A DNA stretch of 64,000 nucleotides, from contig NZ_JACHHG010000007.1 in assembly GCF_014202645.1 (NCBI RefSeq), forward strand, positions 142,654 through 206,653, given 5' to 3'. The notes under the pieces were generated by a model, which worked only from the letters and a program-made list of their open reading frames with translations, did not search any database and was not told where the DNA came from. This document shows positions 27,681-35,422 of the stretch, one piece after another (position 1 is the stretch's first letter; the number at the start of each line of letters is the position of its first letter). This DNA comes from Deinobacterium chartae (GTDB lineage: Bacteria; Deinococcota; Deinococci; Deinococcales; Deinococcaceae). The translations under genes were made by a program, and so were the position numbers.

Positions 27681-28549
27681 ACGACCCGTCGGGCCTCCTC
27701 GAGGAAAGCCGCCAGTAACGGAGCGTGAGCGCGCCTGGGGTGTGCCAGGCCCAGGCCCGTGTCAAAACCCGGACGAATCAGCGGGCGCGCGACCGCACCG
27801 ACTGGCAGGATGTGCTCGACCGAGGCCGGAATCACCGACACGCCCAGACCTCCGGCCACCAGTCCCATCACGGTGGAGAGCCGCACGGCCTCCTGCACCA
27901 CCTTGGGCGTGAACCCGGCGCGCTGACAGGCACGGATCACCGCTCCGGCATAGGCCGGTTCCCTCGAGGGCAGCACGAAACCCTCGGGGGCCAGGTCCGC
28001 AAGGCTCAGCGCGTGACGCTCGGCCAGCGGATGCCGCGCCGGGAGCAGCACGGCGGGCGGCTCGGTCCACAAGGCGGCCATGCCCAACTGCGGGGCCTCG
28101 GCGGGCAACAGCACGAAGCCTGCGTCCAGGTGGCCCGAGCGCACGCCAGCGGTCACCTCGAGGCTGGAAAGGTCGTGCAAGGTCACTTTGGCTTCGGGGT
28201 AAGGGACTTGCAGGTGCGCGATCAGCACCGAAAGCTGCTCCCAGGTCATGGGCAGGGTAAAGCCGACCTCGAGGCGGCCGGTTTCACCGCGTGCGGCGCG
28301 GCGCGCGTGGCGCGCTGCCGTCTCGGCGCGTTCGAGCAGCGCGCGCGCTTCGGGCAGCAGCGCACGTCCGGCCTCGGTGAGCTCGACCCGCTGGGTGGAA
28401 CGCCGGAACAGCCGCACACCCAGGTCATCCTCGAGGGCGCGCATCTGACGGCTGAGCGGGGGCTGGGTGAGCCCGAGGCGCTCGGCGGCCCGCCCGAAGT
28501 GCAGTTCTTCGGCCAGGGCCACGAAGTAGCGCAGCTGCTTCAGCTCCAC
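27656..28549 (-). CDS. LysR-family transcriptional regulator
   Basis: The 297-residue protein begins MELKQLRYFVALAEELHFGRAAERLGLTQPPLSRQ, the classic LysR helix-turn-helix. A substrate-binding domain follows (LEVGFTLPMTWEQLSVL, GHLDAGFVLLP, GVSVIPASVE). The GTG at 28549 is chosen because it puts the HTH at the usual distance from the N terminus; the open frame continues upstream to 28633 but would overlap the promoter of the divergent MFS gene. A T-N11-A palindrome lies 12 bases upstream of the start. It most likely controls the divergent MFS transporter gene. Confidence 0.9.
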   Translation of the reverse strand: MELKQLRYFVALAEELHFGRAAERLGLTQPPLSRQMRALEDDLGVRLFRRSTQRVELTEAGRALLPEARALLERAETAARHARRAARGETGRLEVGFTLPMTWEQLSVLIAHLQVPYPEAKVTLHDLSSLEVTAGVRSGHLDAGFVLLPAEAPQLGMAALWTEPPAVLLPARHPLAERHALSLADLAPEGFVLPSREPAYAGAVIRACQRAGFTPKVVQEAVRLSTVMGLVAGGLGVSVIPASVEHILPVGAVARPLIRPGFDTGLGLAHPRRAHAPLLAAFLEEARRVVRPLPPEA

Positions 28550-28560
28550 ACCCCAGCTTA

Positions 28561-28627
28561 ATACCGTTTCGGTATGAAAGTCGACGGTTTCAGCGCTTGA
28601 GCAGGCGGGTACCCCCGCTTCTATAAT
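28561..28627 (+). promoter_or_regulatory. LysR box and MFS promoter
   Basis: ATACCG TTT CGGTAT (28561-28575) is a perfect dyad containing the T-N11-A LysR motif. The MFS promoter further down has TTGAGC (28597-28602) and TATAAT (28622-28627) with a long 19-base spacer that itself holds a GCGGG/CCCGC repeat. A stretched spacer is often seen in promoters that need an activator. Confidence 0.65.
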
Positions 28628-28729
28628 GAACATGTCCGCAGGCTCTGAGCCTGCTCTCCTTCCTTTTCAACCCCCAGCTGCCGTCCGGTGCCCGACGCCG
28701 GACCGCCCTTCTTTGTTCAGGAGTTCCCT

Positions 28730-29911
28730 ATGCGACATCCGCAACCTGCCGGTCTGATCGCCATCGCCCTGGCCGTATGCGTGGCCTTTATCGGGATCGG
28801 CATCGTGGAACCGATCCTGCCGGTCATCGCCGCTCAGCTGGGAGCGAGCCACGCCTCGGTCTCGTGGCTGTTCTCGAGCTACATCCTGGCCATGTCCCTC
28901 ACCATGCTGGTTGCCGGGCCGCTGATCGAGCGCTTCGGGCCCCGGTGGATCATCGGAGCAGCGCTGGGACTGGTCACGCTGTTCGCGCTGCTCACCAGCC
29001 TCGCCAGCACCATCCCGGCACTCACCGCCTTGCGGGCCGGATGGGGTTTTGGCGCAGCGCTGTTCACCACCACGGCCCTGGTCGCCATGATGTCTTTTGC
29101 AGCGCGCCCAGCGGTGGCCTCGAGGTACTTCGAGGGAGCCCTGGCGCTGGGCATGGCGCTGGGCCCCCTGCTCGGCGGCTTTCTGTCGGCGCTGAGCTGG
29201 CGGGCTCCGCTGCTGGCCGCTGCCGCGCTGTCGCTGGTTACGGTGGTGTTCGTGCTGCGGCGCGTGCCCCTGCCCACCCAGGTTGCGCACAGCGGCACGC
29301 CGGTCGGAGTAGGCCTCGTCCTGGCCAACTTCCGCAGCGTACGCTTCTCGGCGCTGGTGCTCAGCGGCCTGTTTTACAACTTCGCCTACTTTGCGCTGAT
29401 CTCGTACGCTCCGCTGTGGCTGCCCATGCCTGCCGAACGCATCGGAATGGTGCTGTTCGCCTGGGGTCTGGCCATGGCGCTGGGAGCCACGGTCCTGAGC
29501 GGCCTGCTCACCCGCCGCCTGGCCCCTGCCTACGTCATCGGGCTGTCGTCGGCGGCTCTGCTGATCGTCTTTACACTGCTGGCTGCCGTTCCGGGCCTGC
29601 CCGTTCCGCTCGAGGCCGCCCTGGTGATCCTGACCGGCCTGCTGTTCGGCCTGGGAAACCCGCTGTTCACGCCGCTGGCCGGCGAGCTGGGCAGCGGCCC
29701 GCGTTCGGTCCGGGTTGGAGCCTTCAATTTCGGACGCTGGCTGGGTGCCTCGGCCGCACCGGTCCTGTGCGGCTACCTGGGCGAACGCTTCTGGCCCGAG
29801 CTGCCCTTCGCCGTGGTGGCCGTGGCCCTGGCGTTGGGTCTGGGATCCCTGGGCGTGGCCGTGTGGCGTGCCCGCTACACCCCCAAAACCCTGGCGGGTG
29901 CTCAGGGCTGA
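28730..29911 (+). CDS. MFS transporter, YnfM/arabinose-efflux-like
   Basis: The 393-residue protein has about 12 membrane segments, VAFIGIGIVEPILPVIAAQLGASHASVSWLFSSY at the start and LVAGPLIERFGPRWII as the MFS loop. GFGAALFTTTALVAM and GALALGMALGPLLGGFL are typical of drug/sugar efflux members. The start at 28730 has TCAGGAGTTCCCT upstream. The leader of about 100 bases holds a hairpin GCAGGCTC/GAGCCTGC followed by a pyrimidine-rich tract, and a second hairpin near 28693, which may attenuate expression. It is divergent from lysR. Confidence 0.88.
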   Translation: MRHPQPAGLIAIALAVCVAFIGIGIVEPILPVIAAQLGASHASVSWLFSSYILAMSLTMLVAGPLIERFGPRWIIGAALGLVTLFALLTSLASTIPALTALRAGWGFGAALFTTTALVAMMSFAARPAVASRYFEGALALGMALGPLLGGFLSALSWRAPLLAAAALSLVTVVFVLRRVPLPTQVAHSGTPVGVGLVLANFRSVRFSALVLSGLFYNFAYFALISYAPLWLPMPAERIGMVLFAWGLAMALGATVLSGLLTRRLAPAYVIGLSSAALLIVFTLLAAVPGLPVPLEAALVILTGLLFGLGNPLFTPLAGELGSGPRSVRVGAFNFGRWLGASAAPVLCGYLGERFWPELPFAVVAVALALGLGSLGVAVWRARYTPKTLAGAQG

Positions 29912-29986
29912 ACCCGGCCCTGAGCACCCGCCAACCGTATGCCGGTCCCCATATGACACCGGGCGAGCGAGTACAATGGGCCGGTT

Positions 29987-31066
29987 ATGCCTGAGACCCT
30001 CACCCGACACCTCGGCCAGGACGCGCCCACGCCGCGCAGCCTGGGTTTCGCGATGCCCGCCGAGTGGGCACCGCACGCCGCCACCTGGACCAGCTGGCCT
30101 TTTGACGACGAACTGTGGGTCGGACACCTCGAGGGGGTCCGCCGTGAATTTGCCGAACTGGTGCGCACCATCGCCCGCTTCGAGCCGGTGCACCTGCTGG
30201 TGCGTGATCAGGAGGCCGAGCAGGACGCGCGCACCCGCCTGCAAGGCGTTTCTGGCGTCACCTTTCACCGCGTGCCGCTCGACGACGTGTGGTTCCGCGA
30301 CAACGGGCCGCTGTTCGTGGTGCGCGGCCAGGACGTGTCCTTTGTGAACTGGGAGTTCAATTCGTGGGGCCAGAAGTTCGAGTGGCTGCTCGACACCCAG
30401 GCCCCCGAGGCGGTCGCCCGCTTCCTCGAGGTCGCCCACTGGGACCAGAGCGTGGTCATGGAAGGCGGCAGCCTCGAGCTGAACGGCCAGGGCGTGGCCC
30501 TGACCACCCGCCAGTGCCTCAAGTCCGAGTTCCGCAATCCCGGGCTTGACGAGAGCGACCTCGAGGGGATCTTGCGCGATTACCTGGGCATCGAGAAGCT
30601 GCTGTGGCTCGACGCGGGCCTCGAGGGCGACCACACCGACGGCCACATCGACACCATCACCCGCTTCGTGGACGAGCGCACCATCGTGACCTGCGTGTGC
30701 GAGGACGCCTCGGACGCCAACTTCGCCACCATGAACGACAACCTCGCGCGCCTGCGCGCGTTTACCGACGCGCAGGGCCGTCCGTTCGAGATCGTGACCC
30801 TGCCGCTCCCGGCGAACCGTCTGGAGCTCGAGGGCAAGCGCCTGCCGCCCACCTACGCCAACTTCTACATCGGCAACGGCTTCGTGGTGGTGCCGATGTA
30901 CGGCGACCCCAACGACGCACGCGCCCTCGAGGTGTTGCGCCCGCTGTTCCCCGGCCGTGAGGTCATCGGTCTCAGCTCGCGCGAGCTGATCACCGGCGGC
31001 GGCAGCTTTCACTGCGTGACCCAGCAGCAGCCGGCGGGACGCATCTGGAAAGGAGAGGACCTGTGA
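29987..31066 (+). CDS. aguA: Agmatine deiminase
   Basis: The 359-residue enzyme belongs to the guanidine-modifying superfamily. Active-site blocks are VWFRDNGPLFVV, MEGGSLELNGQG, GDHTDGHIDTITRF, NFYIGNGFVVVPMYGDPNDA and GGGSFHCVTQQQP with nucleophile Cys343. It turns agmatine into N-carbamoylputrescine and ammonia. TACAAT (29972-29977) lies nine bases before the ATG. The next gene, for the second step, overlaps it by four bases (GTGA). Together they form the agmatine route to putrescine and polyamines. Confidence 0.95.
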   Translation: MPETLTRHLGQDAPTPRSLGFAMPAEWAPHAATWTSWPFDDELWVGHLEGVRREFAELVRTIARFEPVHLLVRDQEAEQDARTRLQGVSGVTFHRVPLDDVWFRDNGPLFVVRGQDVSFVNWEFNSWGQKFEWLLDTQAPEAVARFLEVAHWDQSVVMEGGSLELNGQGVALTTRQCLKSEFRNPGLDESDLEGILRDYLGIEKLLWLDAGLEGDHTDGHIDTITRFVDERTIVTCVCEDASDANFATMNDNLARLRAFTDAQGRPFEIVTLPLPANRLELEGKRLPPTYANFYIGNGFVVVPMYGDPNDARALEVLRPLFPGREVIGLSSRELITGGGSFHCVTQQQPAGRIWKGEDL

Positions 31067-31953
31067 GCCGCGTTGACCAGGCCAAGCTGGCCATCATCCA
31101 GATGAGCATGACCGACGTCCTCGAGGAGAACGTCGCCAAAGCCGAGCGTTTCGTGCGCGAGGCGGCCGCTGCGGGAGCCAATATCGTCTTGATTCCCGAG
31201 CTGTTCGAAAACCTGTACTTCTGCCAGGTGGAGCGCGAGGAGTACTTTGCGCTGGCGCACGAGGTGGAGGGCCACCCGTTCCTGGGCCGCTTTCAGGAGC
31301 TCGCCCGCGAGTTGGGCGTGGTGTTGCCGGTGTCGTTCTTCGAGCGGGCCGGACAGGCGCACTACAACAGCCTGGCGGCCATTGACGCCGACGGCACGCT
31401 GCTGGGCGTGTACCGCAAGAGCCACATTCCCGACGGTCCCGGTTACGAGGAGAAGTACTACTTCAACCCGGGCGATACCGGCTTCAAGGCCTGGGACACC
31501 CGCTACGGCCGCATCGGCGTGGGTATTTGCTGGGACCAGTGGTACCCCGAGGCCGCGCGGGCCATGAGCCTGCTCGGTGCCGAACTGCTGCTGTACCCCA
31601 CCGCCATCGGCTCGGAGCCCGAAGAGGCCGGTTCGGTGGACACCAAGGACATGTGGCAGCGCGCCATGATCGGTCATGCGGTCTCGAACGTGGTGTACCT
31701 CGCCGCGGCCAACCGCATCGGCAGCGAGGTGGTGGGCGGCCTCGAGCAGACCTTTTACGGTCACTCGTTCATCGCCGACTACACCGGCAACAAGCTGACC
31801 GAATACGGCAAGACCGAAGAGGGCCTGCTGTACGCCGACCTGGACTTTGCCGCCGCGCGCTCGTTCCGCGCTGGCATGGGCTTTTTCCGTGACCGCCGTC
31901 CCGAGCTGTACACTCCGCTGCTGACCTTAGACGGCCGTACCCGCCGCGCCTGA
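31063..31953 (+). CDS. aguB: N-carbamoylputrescine amidase
   Basis: The 296-residue nitrilase-superfamily enzyme shows the Glu-Lys-Cys triad: Glu46 in LIPELFE, Lys119 in VYRKSHIPDGPGY, and Cys156 in VGICWDQWYPE. EPEEAGSVDTKDMWQRAMIGHA matches the AguB subgroup. It hydrolyses N-carbamoylputrescine to putrescine, CO2 and ammonia. GTG 31063 overlaps the TGA of aguA, with GAAAGGAGAGG as the ribosome-binding site, so the two enzymes are translationally coupled. A strong terminator follows. Confidence 0.95.
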   Translation: MSRVDQAKLAIIQMSMTDVLEENVAKAERFVREAAAAGANIVLIPELFENLYFCQVEREEYFALAHEVEGHPFLGRFQELARELGVVLPVSFFERAGQAHYNSLAAIDADGTLLGVYRKSHIPDGPGYEEKYYFNPGDTGFKAWDTRYGRIGVGICWDQWYPEAARAMSLLGAELLLYPTAIGSEPEEAGSVDTKDMWQRAMIGHAVSNVVYLAAANRIGSEVVGGLEQTFYGHSFIADYTGNKLTEYGKTEEGLLYADLDFAAARSFRAGMGFFRDRRPELYTPLLTLDGRTRRA

Positions 31954-31968
31954 ATTCCCCTGAAAGCA

Positions 31969-32008
31969 CGGCCTCGAGGCCCGTTCAAAGGCCTCGAGGC
32001 CGTTTCTT
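31969..32008 (+). terminator. Intrinsic terminator after aguAB
   Basis: CGGCCTCGAGGCC (31969-31981) and GGCCTCGAGGCCG (31990-32002) form a 13-bp perfect stem with an 8-base loop, then TTTCTT. Confidence 0.88.
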
Positions 32009-32077
32009 GCTCGCAGCAGAAGTTTTACCTGGATAAATAATTATATGAGAAACGGATGTGTGTGATTTAATAAGGTC

Positions 32078-32998
32078 ATGAATCAGAACCAGATTCTCAC
32101 CTCAGGGCGCAACATCGTTACTGCCCTGACCGTATTACAGGTCCTGACCGGCCTGGGTGCCCTCGTTGGCCTGCTGTTCGTGTTTCTCGCCTTCAGCTTG
32201 GGCGGGCTCGCCTCGCTGGGAGCCTTCTCCGGGCAAGATCTCGCCAAGGAGCTGGGCAGCGCTGCGGGCGGCGCGACCCTGCTGGGCCTGTACGGCCTGC
32301 TGATCCTGGCCAACGTGGTGATTTACCTGTTCCTGATCGCCTGGATAAAGGGCTGGATCGGTCCGATCGGCCGCTGGGCCGCAGGGCAGGGCAGTTTTGA
32401 CCCCCGCCGCATTCACGCCATCACCGAAACGCTGGGCCGCTGGATCGTGTTCTTCCAGTGGGCACCGCTGCTGGCCATCGCCCTGTTCGTTATCGGCGCC
32501 CTGGTCATCTCCAGCGTGGTTGGCATGGCCGGCGGCCTCCTTTCCAACGACGGCGGAGCAGGACTGCTGGCCGGCGGAGCGGTGTTCGTTTTCACCCTGA
32601 TCGCCATCGTGACCATCTGGCTGCCGGGCTTTCTCATCAACCTGTTCATGCTGGGCTGGATCCGCCGCTGGATGGTGGGCGTAACCGACCGTGCCCTGGG
32701 CCGTCCCAGCAAGGAAGGCAGCCTCGAGCCACTCAGCCGCACGCTCAGCGGCTGGTTCACCTTCTTCCAGGTATTGACCGGCCTGGTAATCCTGTTTTCG
32801 CTGCTGCCGGTGCTCGTGCCCACGGATTCGGGACTGTTCAACGAGGCTAACAGCTCCTCCGACAGCCCCGCAGCGACCCTGGCAGCGTTCATCCTCACGG
32901 CTCTTTTCTACGGCCTCTACATCGCCCTGCTCCAGTGGTCCAAGACCTATATGCAGGGCGTGACCGGGGTCGTAGACCGCATGAATCCCGAAACCTGA
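32078..32998 (+). CDS. Multi-pass membrane protein of unknown function with internal duplication
   Basis: The 306-residue protein has about six or seven hydrophobic segments. Two halves appear related: each has a Trp/Arg-rich amphipathic segment (IAWIKGWIGPIGRWAAG and MLGWIRRWMVGVTDRALG) followed by a repeated sequence (TLGRWIVFFQWAP and TLSGWFTFFQVLT). No enzyme or transport motif is recognisable. It lies alone between two terminators with an AT-rich promoter region (TTATATG, TTTAATA) just upstream, and AAGG close to the ATG. Function unknown. Confidence 0.75.
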   Translation: MNQNQILTSGRNIVTALTVLQVLTGLGALVGLLFVFLAFSLGGLASLGAFSGQDLAKELGSAAGGATLLGLYGLLILANVVIYLFLIAWIKGWIGPIGRWAAGQGSFDPRRIHAITETLGRWIVFFQWAPLLAIALFVIGALVISSVVGMAGGLLSNDGGAGLLAGGAVFVFTLIAIVTIWLPGFLINLFMLGWIRRWMVGVTDRALGRPSKEGSLEPLSRTLSGWFTFFQVLTGLVILFSLLPVLVPTDSGLFNEANSSSDSPAATLAAFILTALFYGLYIALLQWSKTYMQGVTGVVDRMNPET

Positions 32999-33013
32999 CC
33001 CTGTTTTTCCTAC

Positions 33014-33046
33014 GGGCGTGCACGGCGTGTTCCGCCGTGCACGCCC
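33014..33046. terminator. Bidirectional terminator between convergent genes
   Basis: GGGCGTGCACGGCG (33014-33027), loop TGTTC, CGCCGTGCACGCCC (33033-33046): a perfect 14-bp stem between the membrane-protein gene and the WYL regulator. Only short T runs flank it. Confidence 0.8.
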
Positions 33047-33058
33047 GCTTTGGTACCT

Positions 33059-34048
33059 TCAGCTTCTGGTCACGGCCGCCTGCGAGCTGTACAGCTCCAT
33101 CACGGCCCGCGCGGTCTCGCGCAGGTCGTCGCGCAACTCGGGCGGGTCGATCACCTCGAGCAGGGCTCCCAGGCCCAGCAGGCTGGCGCGGGCCTGCTCG
33201 AGGTGATCGAAGGTGAATTCCAGCGTGCGGCGCCCGCGCGGGTCAGGCGGGGCAGCGTCGAAGCGCTCGAGGATACCTTCCCCGAACATCCGCTGTAGCG
33301 GCTCGCGCGCGGCGGGAGCCACGCGTACCCGCACGCACAGGCGCGCGAGGGTGCGCTCGAAGCGCTGGCACCATTCGTTCCAGTAGGCGACCAGATCAAA
33401 GTCACGCGGATATTCGAAACGCTCACCGACGGGGGTGGCCTCCAGGAACCTCGAGGCGCGGTAGGCGCGCAGGCCGCCTGCGCTGCGGACCACGACGTAC
33501 CACAGGCCCGCCTTGGCGACCAATCCCAGGGGATCGATCAGGCGGGTGGTCTCGCTGCCGTCCTTGCGGCGGTAGACCACCCGCAGGCGCCGCTCGCTCA
33601 CCACCGCCTCCTGCAGCAGCGGCAGGTGCGGAGCGTGTTCGCGCGGCTGGAACCAGCGCGCCGGGTCGATGTGCACCCGGCGGCGCAACACGTCCACCGA
33701 GCTGCGGTAGAGTGCGGGCAGCGACGCGGACAGCTTGAGCAGCGCCGTCTCGAGGGCCCCTTGATGCGCATTCAGTTCGGCGAGCGGGCCGGGCAGGGCG
33801 GCCAGCGACAACGCCCGCAGTTCGGGTTCGCTCAGGCCGCTGACCCGGGTCTGGTAGCCCTCGAGCAGCGCCACGCCTCCGCCCGGTCCGCGCTCGGCGT
33901 ACACCGGAACTCCGGCCGCGGTCAGCGCGTCAAGGTCGCGGTAGATGGTGCGTTCGCTGACCTCGAGTTCACGGGCGAGGTCGCCGGCCCGCACCCGCCC
34001 GCGCGCTTGCAGGGTCAACACGATGGCCAGCAGCCGGTCCGCTCTCAT
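33059..34048 (-). CDS. YafY-type HTH/WYL-domain transcriptional regulator
   Basis: The 329-residue protein starts MRADRLLAIVLTLQARGRVRAGDLARELEVSERTIYRDLDALTAAGVPVYAERGPGGGVAL, a DeoR-like winged helix. A WYL domain follows (LRVVYRRKDGSETTRLIDPLGLVAKAGLWYVVV) and a C-terminal WCX region. WYL domains sense nucleic acids or small ligands. GGGGAAAGG precedes the ATG. Its promoter (TACACT on the minus strand at 34081-34086) is embedded in a 15-bp perfect inverted repeat, so autoregulation is likely. No obvious target operon adjoins it. Confidence 0.92.
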   Translation of the reverse strand: MRADRLLAIVLTLQARGRVRAGDLARELEVSERTIYRDLDALTAAGVPVYAERGPGGGVALLEGYQTRVSGLSEPELRALSLAALPGPLAELNAHQGALETALLKLSASLPALYRSSVDVLRRRVHIDPARWFQPREHAPHLPLLQEAVVSERRLRVVYRRKDGSETTRLIDPLGLVAKAGLWYVVVRSAGGLRAYRASRFLEATPVGERFEYPRDFDLVAYWNEWCQRFERTLARLCVRVRVAPAAREPLQRMFGEGILERFDAAPPDPRGRRTLEFTFDHLEQARASLLGLGALLEVIDPPELRDDLRETARAVMELYSSQAAVTRS

Positions 34049-34080
34049 GTGCCTTTCCCCTGTGCCCTGGTCATGGCCTC

Positions 34081-34123
34081 AGTGTAGTGCGCCTTACCTG
34101 ACAGCAGGTGTCAGGTAAGGCGC
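34081..34123 (-). promoter_or_regulatory. WYL-regulator promoter inside a 15-bp inverted repeat
   Basis: GCGCCTTACCTGACA (34089-34103) and TGTCAGGTAAGGCGC (34109-34123) are perfect inverted arms around five bases, with core TGACA-N5-TGTCA. On the minus strand the -10 TACACT (34081-34086) follows directly, so the repeat covers spacer and -35. It also lies just past the stop of the upstream gene and could form an RNA hairpin, but no T run follows. Confidence 0.65.
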
Positions 34124-34127
34124 AAGT

Positions 34128-34781
34128 TCAACTGCCCTCGAGGGCGGCGGGTGCCACGGCCAGCCGCAGCAGATAGGGCCGGCCCTCGCGCGAGCGCCCG
34201 GACTGGGCCTCGAGCCGCCGCAGGGTCTGGCCCAGCTCGCGGGCCTGTTCGGCCGTGAGGTAAACCAGCGACCAACCGCTGAGCGCGTCCGGTTCGTCCA
34301 CCCGCATGTAGGTGCCTTCCCGCTCCTGCGCGACCCGGCTCTGCAGCTCACCGTTGCCGGGGTCTTCCAGCAGGTAGCCGACCCGACCCCTCTCCGCCGC
34401 CTGCAGGCGGCGCTCGAGGCCACGGTTGAGCAGGTCCTGCCAGCGGCGGTCGTGCTCCTCGAGCAGGCCGTGTACGGTGGCGTGCGGGCTGTCGTGAAAG
34501 GGCACGAAGAAGTTTCGGGCCGCGGCCCGGTAGCGGCGCTGCAAACGCCCCCCCCTGGCCTCGCTGCGGGAGACCACCAGCAGGCCTGCCTCGAGCAGTT
34601 GCGTGACCCGGCGGTACATGGTGTTGGGCTTGACCCGCAAGTCGCGCGCCGCTTCGCCCACGCTGCGCTCGGCGGCCAGGAAAGGCAGCAGGAAACGGCG
34701 GCGGCGGGGGTCAAGCAGCACCTCGCGCGCAGCGGGCGTGGTGACCTCGAGGGGGGTGGGGGGCGGGGAGGCTGGGGTCAT
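34128..34781 (-). CDS. Winged-helix regulator, probable repressor of penicillin-binding-protein operon
   Basis: The 217-residue product has an ArsR/MarR-like winged helix: VTTPAAREVLLDPRRRRFLLPFLAAERSVGEAARDLRVKPNTMYRRVTQLLEAGLLVVSRSEARGGRLQRRYRA. A helical C-terminal domain follows (WQDLLNRGLERRLQAAERGRVGYLLEDPG..., LTAEQARELGQTLRRLEAQ). The start at 34781 is chosen because earlier in-frame ATGs lie within or beyond the operator. A 25-base palindrome at 34812-34836 precedes it, and the same palindrome precedes the penicillin-binding-protein genes. No ligand is predictable. No good SD is visible before the ATG. Confidence 0.8.
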   Translation of the reverse strand: MTPASPPPTPLEVTTPAAREVLLDPRRRRFLLPFLAAERSVGEAARDLRVKPNTMYRRVTQLLEAGLLVVSRSEARGGRLQRRYRAAARNFFVPFHDSPHATVHGLLEEHDRRWQDLLNRGLERRLQAAERGRVGYLLEDPGNGELQSRVAQEREGTYMRVDEPDALSGWSLVYLTAEQARELGQTLRRLEAQSGRSREGRPYLLRLAVAPAALEGS

Positions 34782-34811
34782 GATCGGAGGAAAGCAGCGA
34801 CCTGCTTTGCA

Positions 34812-34836
34812 CATCATGTGTAACTTACACATGATG
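34812..34836 (-). promoter_or_regulatory. Operator palindrome copy 1 (regulator promoter)
   Basis: Arms CATCATGTGTAA and TTACACATGATG around one base form a perfect 25-base dyad. Read in the direction of the regulator gene it is identical to copy 2 at 35423-35447, centre base included, and the identity runs three bases further (TGC). A -35-like TTGTCT lies upstream on the minus strand, so the dyad would cover the spacer and -10. Confidence 0.82.
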
Positions 34837-34868
34837 CTAAAGACAAGAGGGCAGGCCATCTGGCCTAA

Positions 34869-34901
34869 CGGGAAAGCGCCCGCAAAGCGGGCGCTTTCCC
34901 G
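34869..34901 (-). terminator. Strong stem-loop after the guanidinium exporter gene
   Basis: CGGGAAAGCGCCCGC (34869-34883), loop AAA, GCGGGCGCTTTCCCG (34887-34901): a perfect 15-bp stem located just past the minus-strand exporter gene. No long T run, but stability and place fit a terminator. Confidence 0.78.
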
Positions 34902-34916
34902 AGGTATCGCCGGGGC

Positions 34917-35237
34917 TCAGTGCCCGCTGGTGGCCTTGAGACCGATGATCGAGACCAGCAGCAGGGACAGGAAGAAAATACGGCCGGCCGTGACCGGTTC
35001 CTTGAACAGCAAGATGCCCAGCACCGCTGCACCCAGCGCCCCGATTCCCACCCATACGGCATAGGCCGTACCGATGGGCAGGGTCTTGGCGGCAATACCC
35101 AGCAACCCCATGCTGCCGATGATGGCCACAATGGTCAAGACGCTGGGGAGCGGGCGGGTAAAGCCCTCGGTGTACTTGAGGCCGATCGACCAGCCGACTT
35201 CCAACAGACCCGCGACGACGAGCAGGAGCCACGCCAT
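34917..35237 (-). CDS. gdx: Guanidinium exporter, SMR family (SugE/Gdx)
   Basis: The 106-residue protein has four membrane segments and the SugE/Gdx signature LLEVGWSIGLKYTEGFTRPLPS with the substrate-binding Glu13 and Trp16. LPIGTAYAVWVGIGALGAA and a typical C-terminal LLVSIIGLKATSG follow. Dual-topology dimers of this family export guanidinium in exchange for protons. The leader carries a sequence nearly identical to the guanidine-III (ykkC-III) riboswitch consensus, which strongly supports guanidinium over quaternary drugs as substrate. GAGGTGAGTC precedes the ATG. Confidence 0.94.
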   Translation of the reverse strand: MAWLLLVVAGLLEVGWSIGLKYTEGFTRPLPSVLTIVAIIGSMGLLGIAAKTLPIGTAYAVWVGIGALGAAVLGILLFKEPVTAGRIFFLSLLLVSIIGLKATSGH

Positions 35238-35252
35238 GACTCACCTCTTTCT

Positions 35253-35297
35253 GCGCGTCGTCTTGTCCTGACCGGGTACGGCGCGCTCCTCGTCCGG
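35253..35297 (-). ncRNA. Guanidine-III (ykkC-III) riboswitch
   Basis: Read on the minus strand from 35297, the leader gives CCGGACGAGG, then GCGCGCCGT, then ACCCGGTCAGGACAAG and ACGACGCGC. These are the conserved blocks of the class III guanidine riboswitch in the right order, as I remember the consensus. The 5' CCGG and the later CCGG can pair (P1), and GCGCG...CGT pairs with ACG...CGCGC (P2) with one C-A mismatch, which together give the H-type pseudoknot. The ribosome-binding site (GAGGTG) starts six bases past P2, so guanidine binding probably changes translation initiation of gdx. Confidence 0.93.
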
Positions 35298-35320
35298 GGA
35301 GCTTTCAGCTACCAGACGCC

Positions 35321-35348
35321 AGTATAGCCACAGCGTGCCGACTTTCAG
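35321..35348 (-). promoter_or_regulatory. Promoter of the riboswitch-gdx transcript
   Basis: On the minus strand CTGAAA (35343-35348) and TATACT (35321-35326) are separated by 16 bases. Transcription would start around 35314, a few bases before the riboswitch. Confidence 0.65.
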
Positions 35349-35422
35349 CGCGCCTCGGGTCACAAACCGCAAGGGGCCTCGAGGCGGCACTACGCCGTCG
35401 TGCCTATCACGCACATTATCAT

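Noticed and set aside
28667-31012. A 781-codon open frame on the minus strand across the MFS and aguA genes
   Set aside because: Shadow of real genes; no ribosome-binding site and biased His/Gln/Gly composition.
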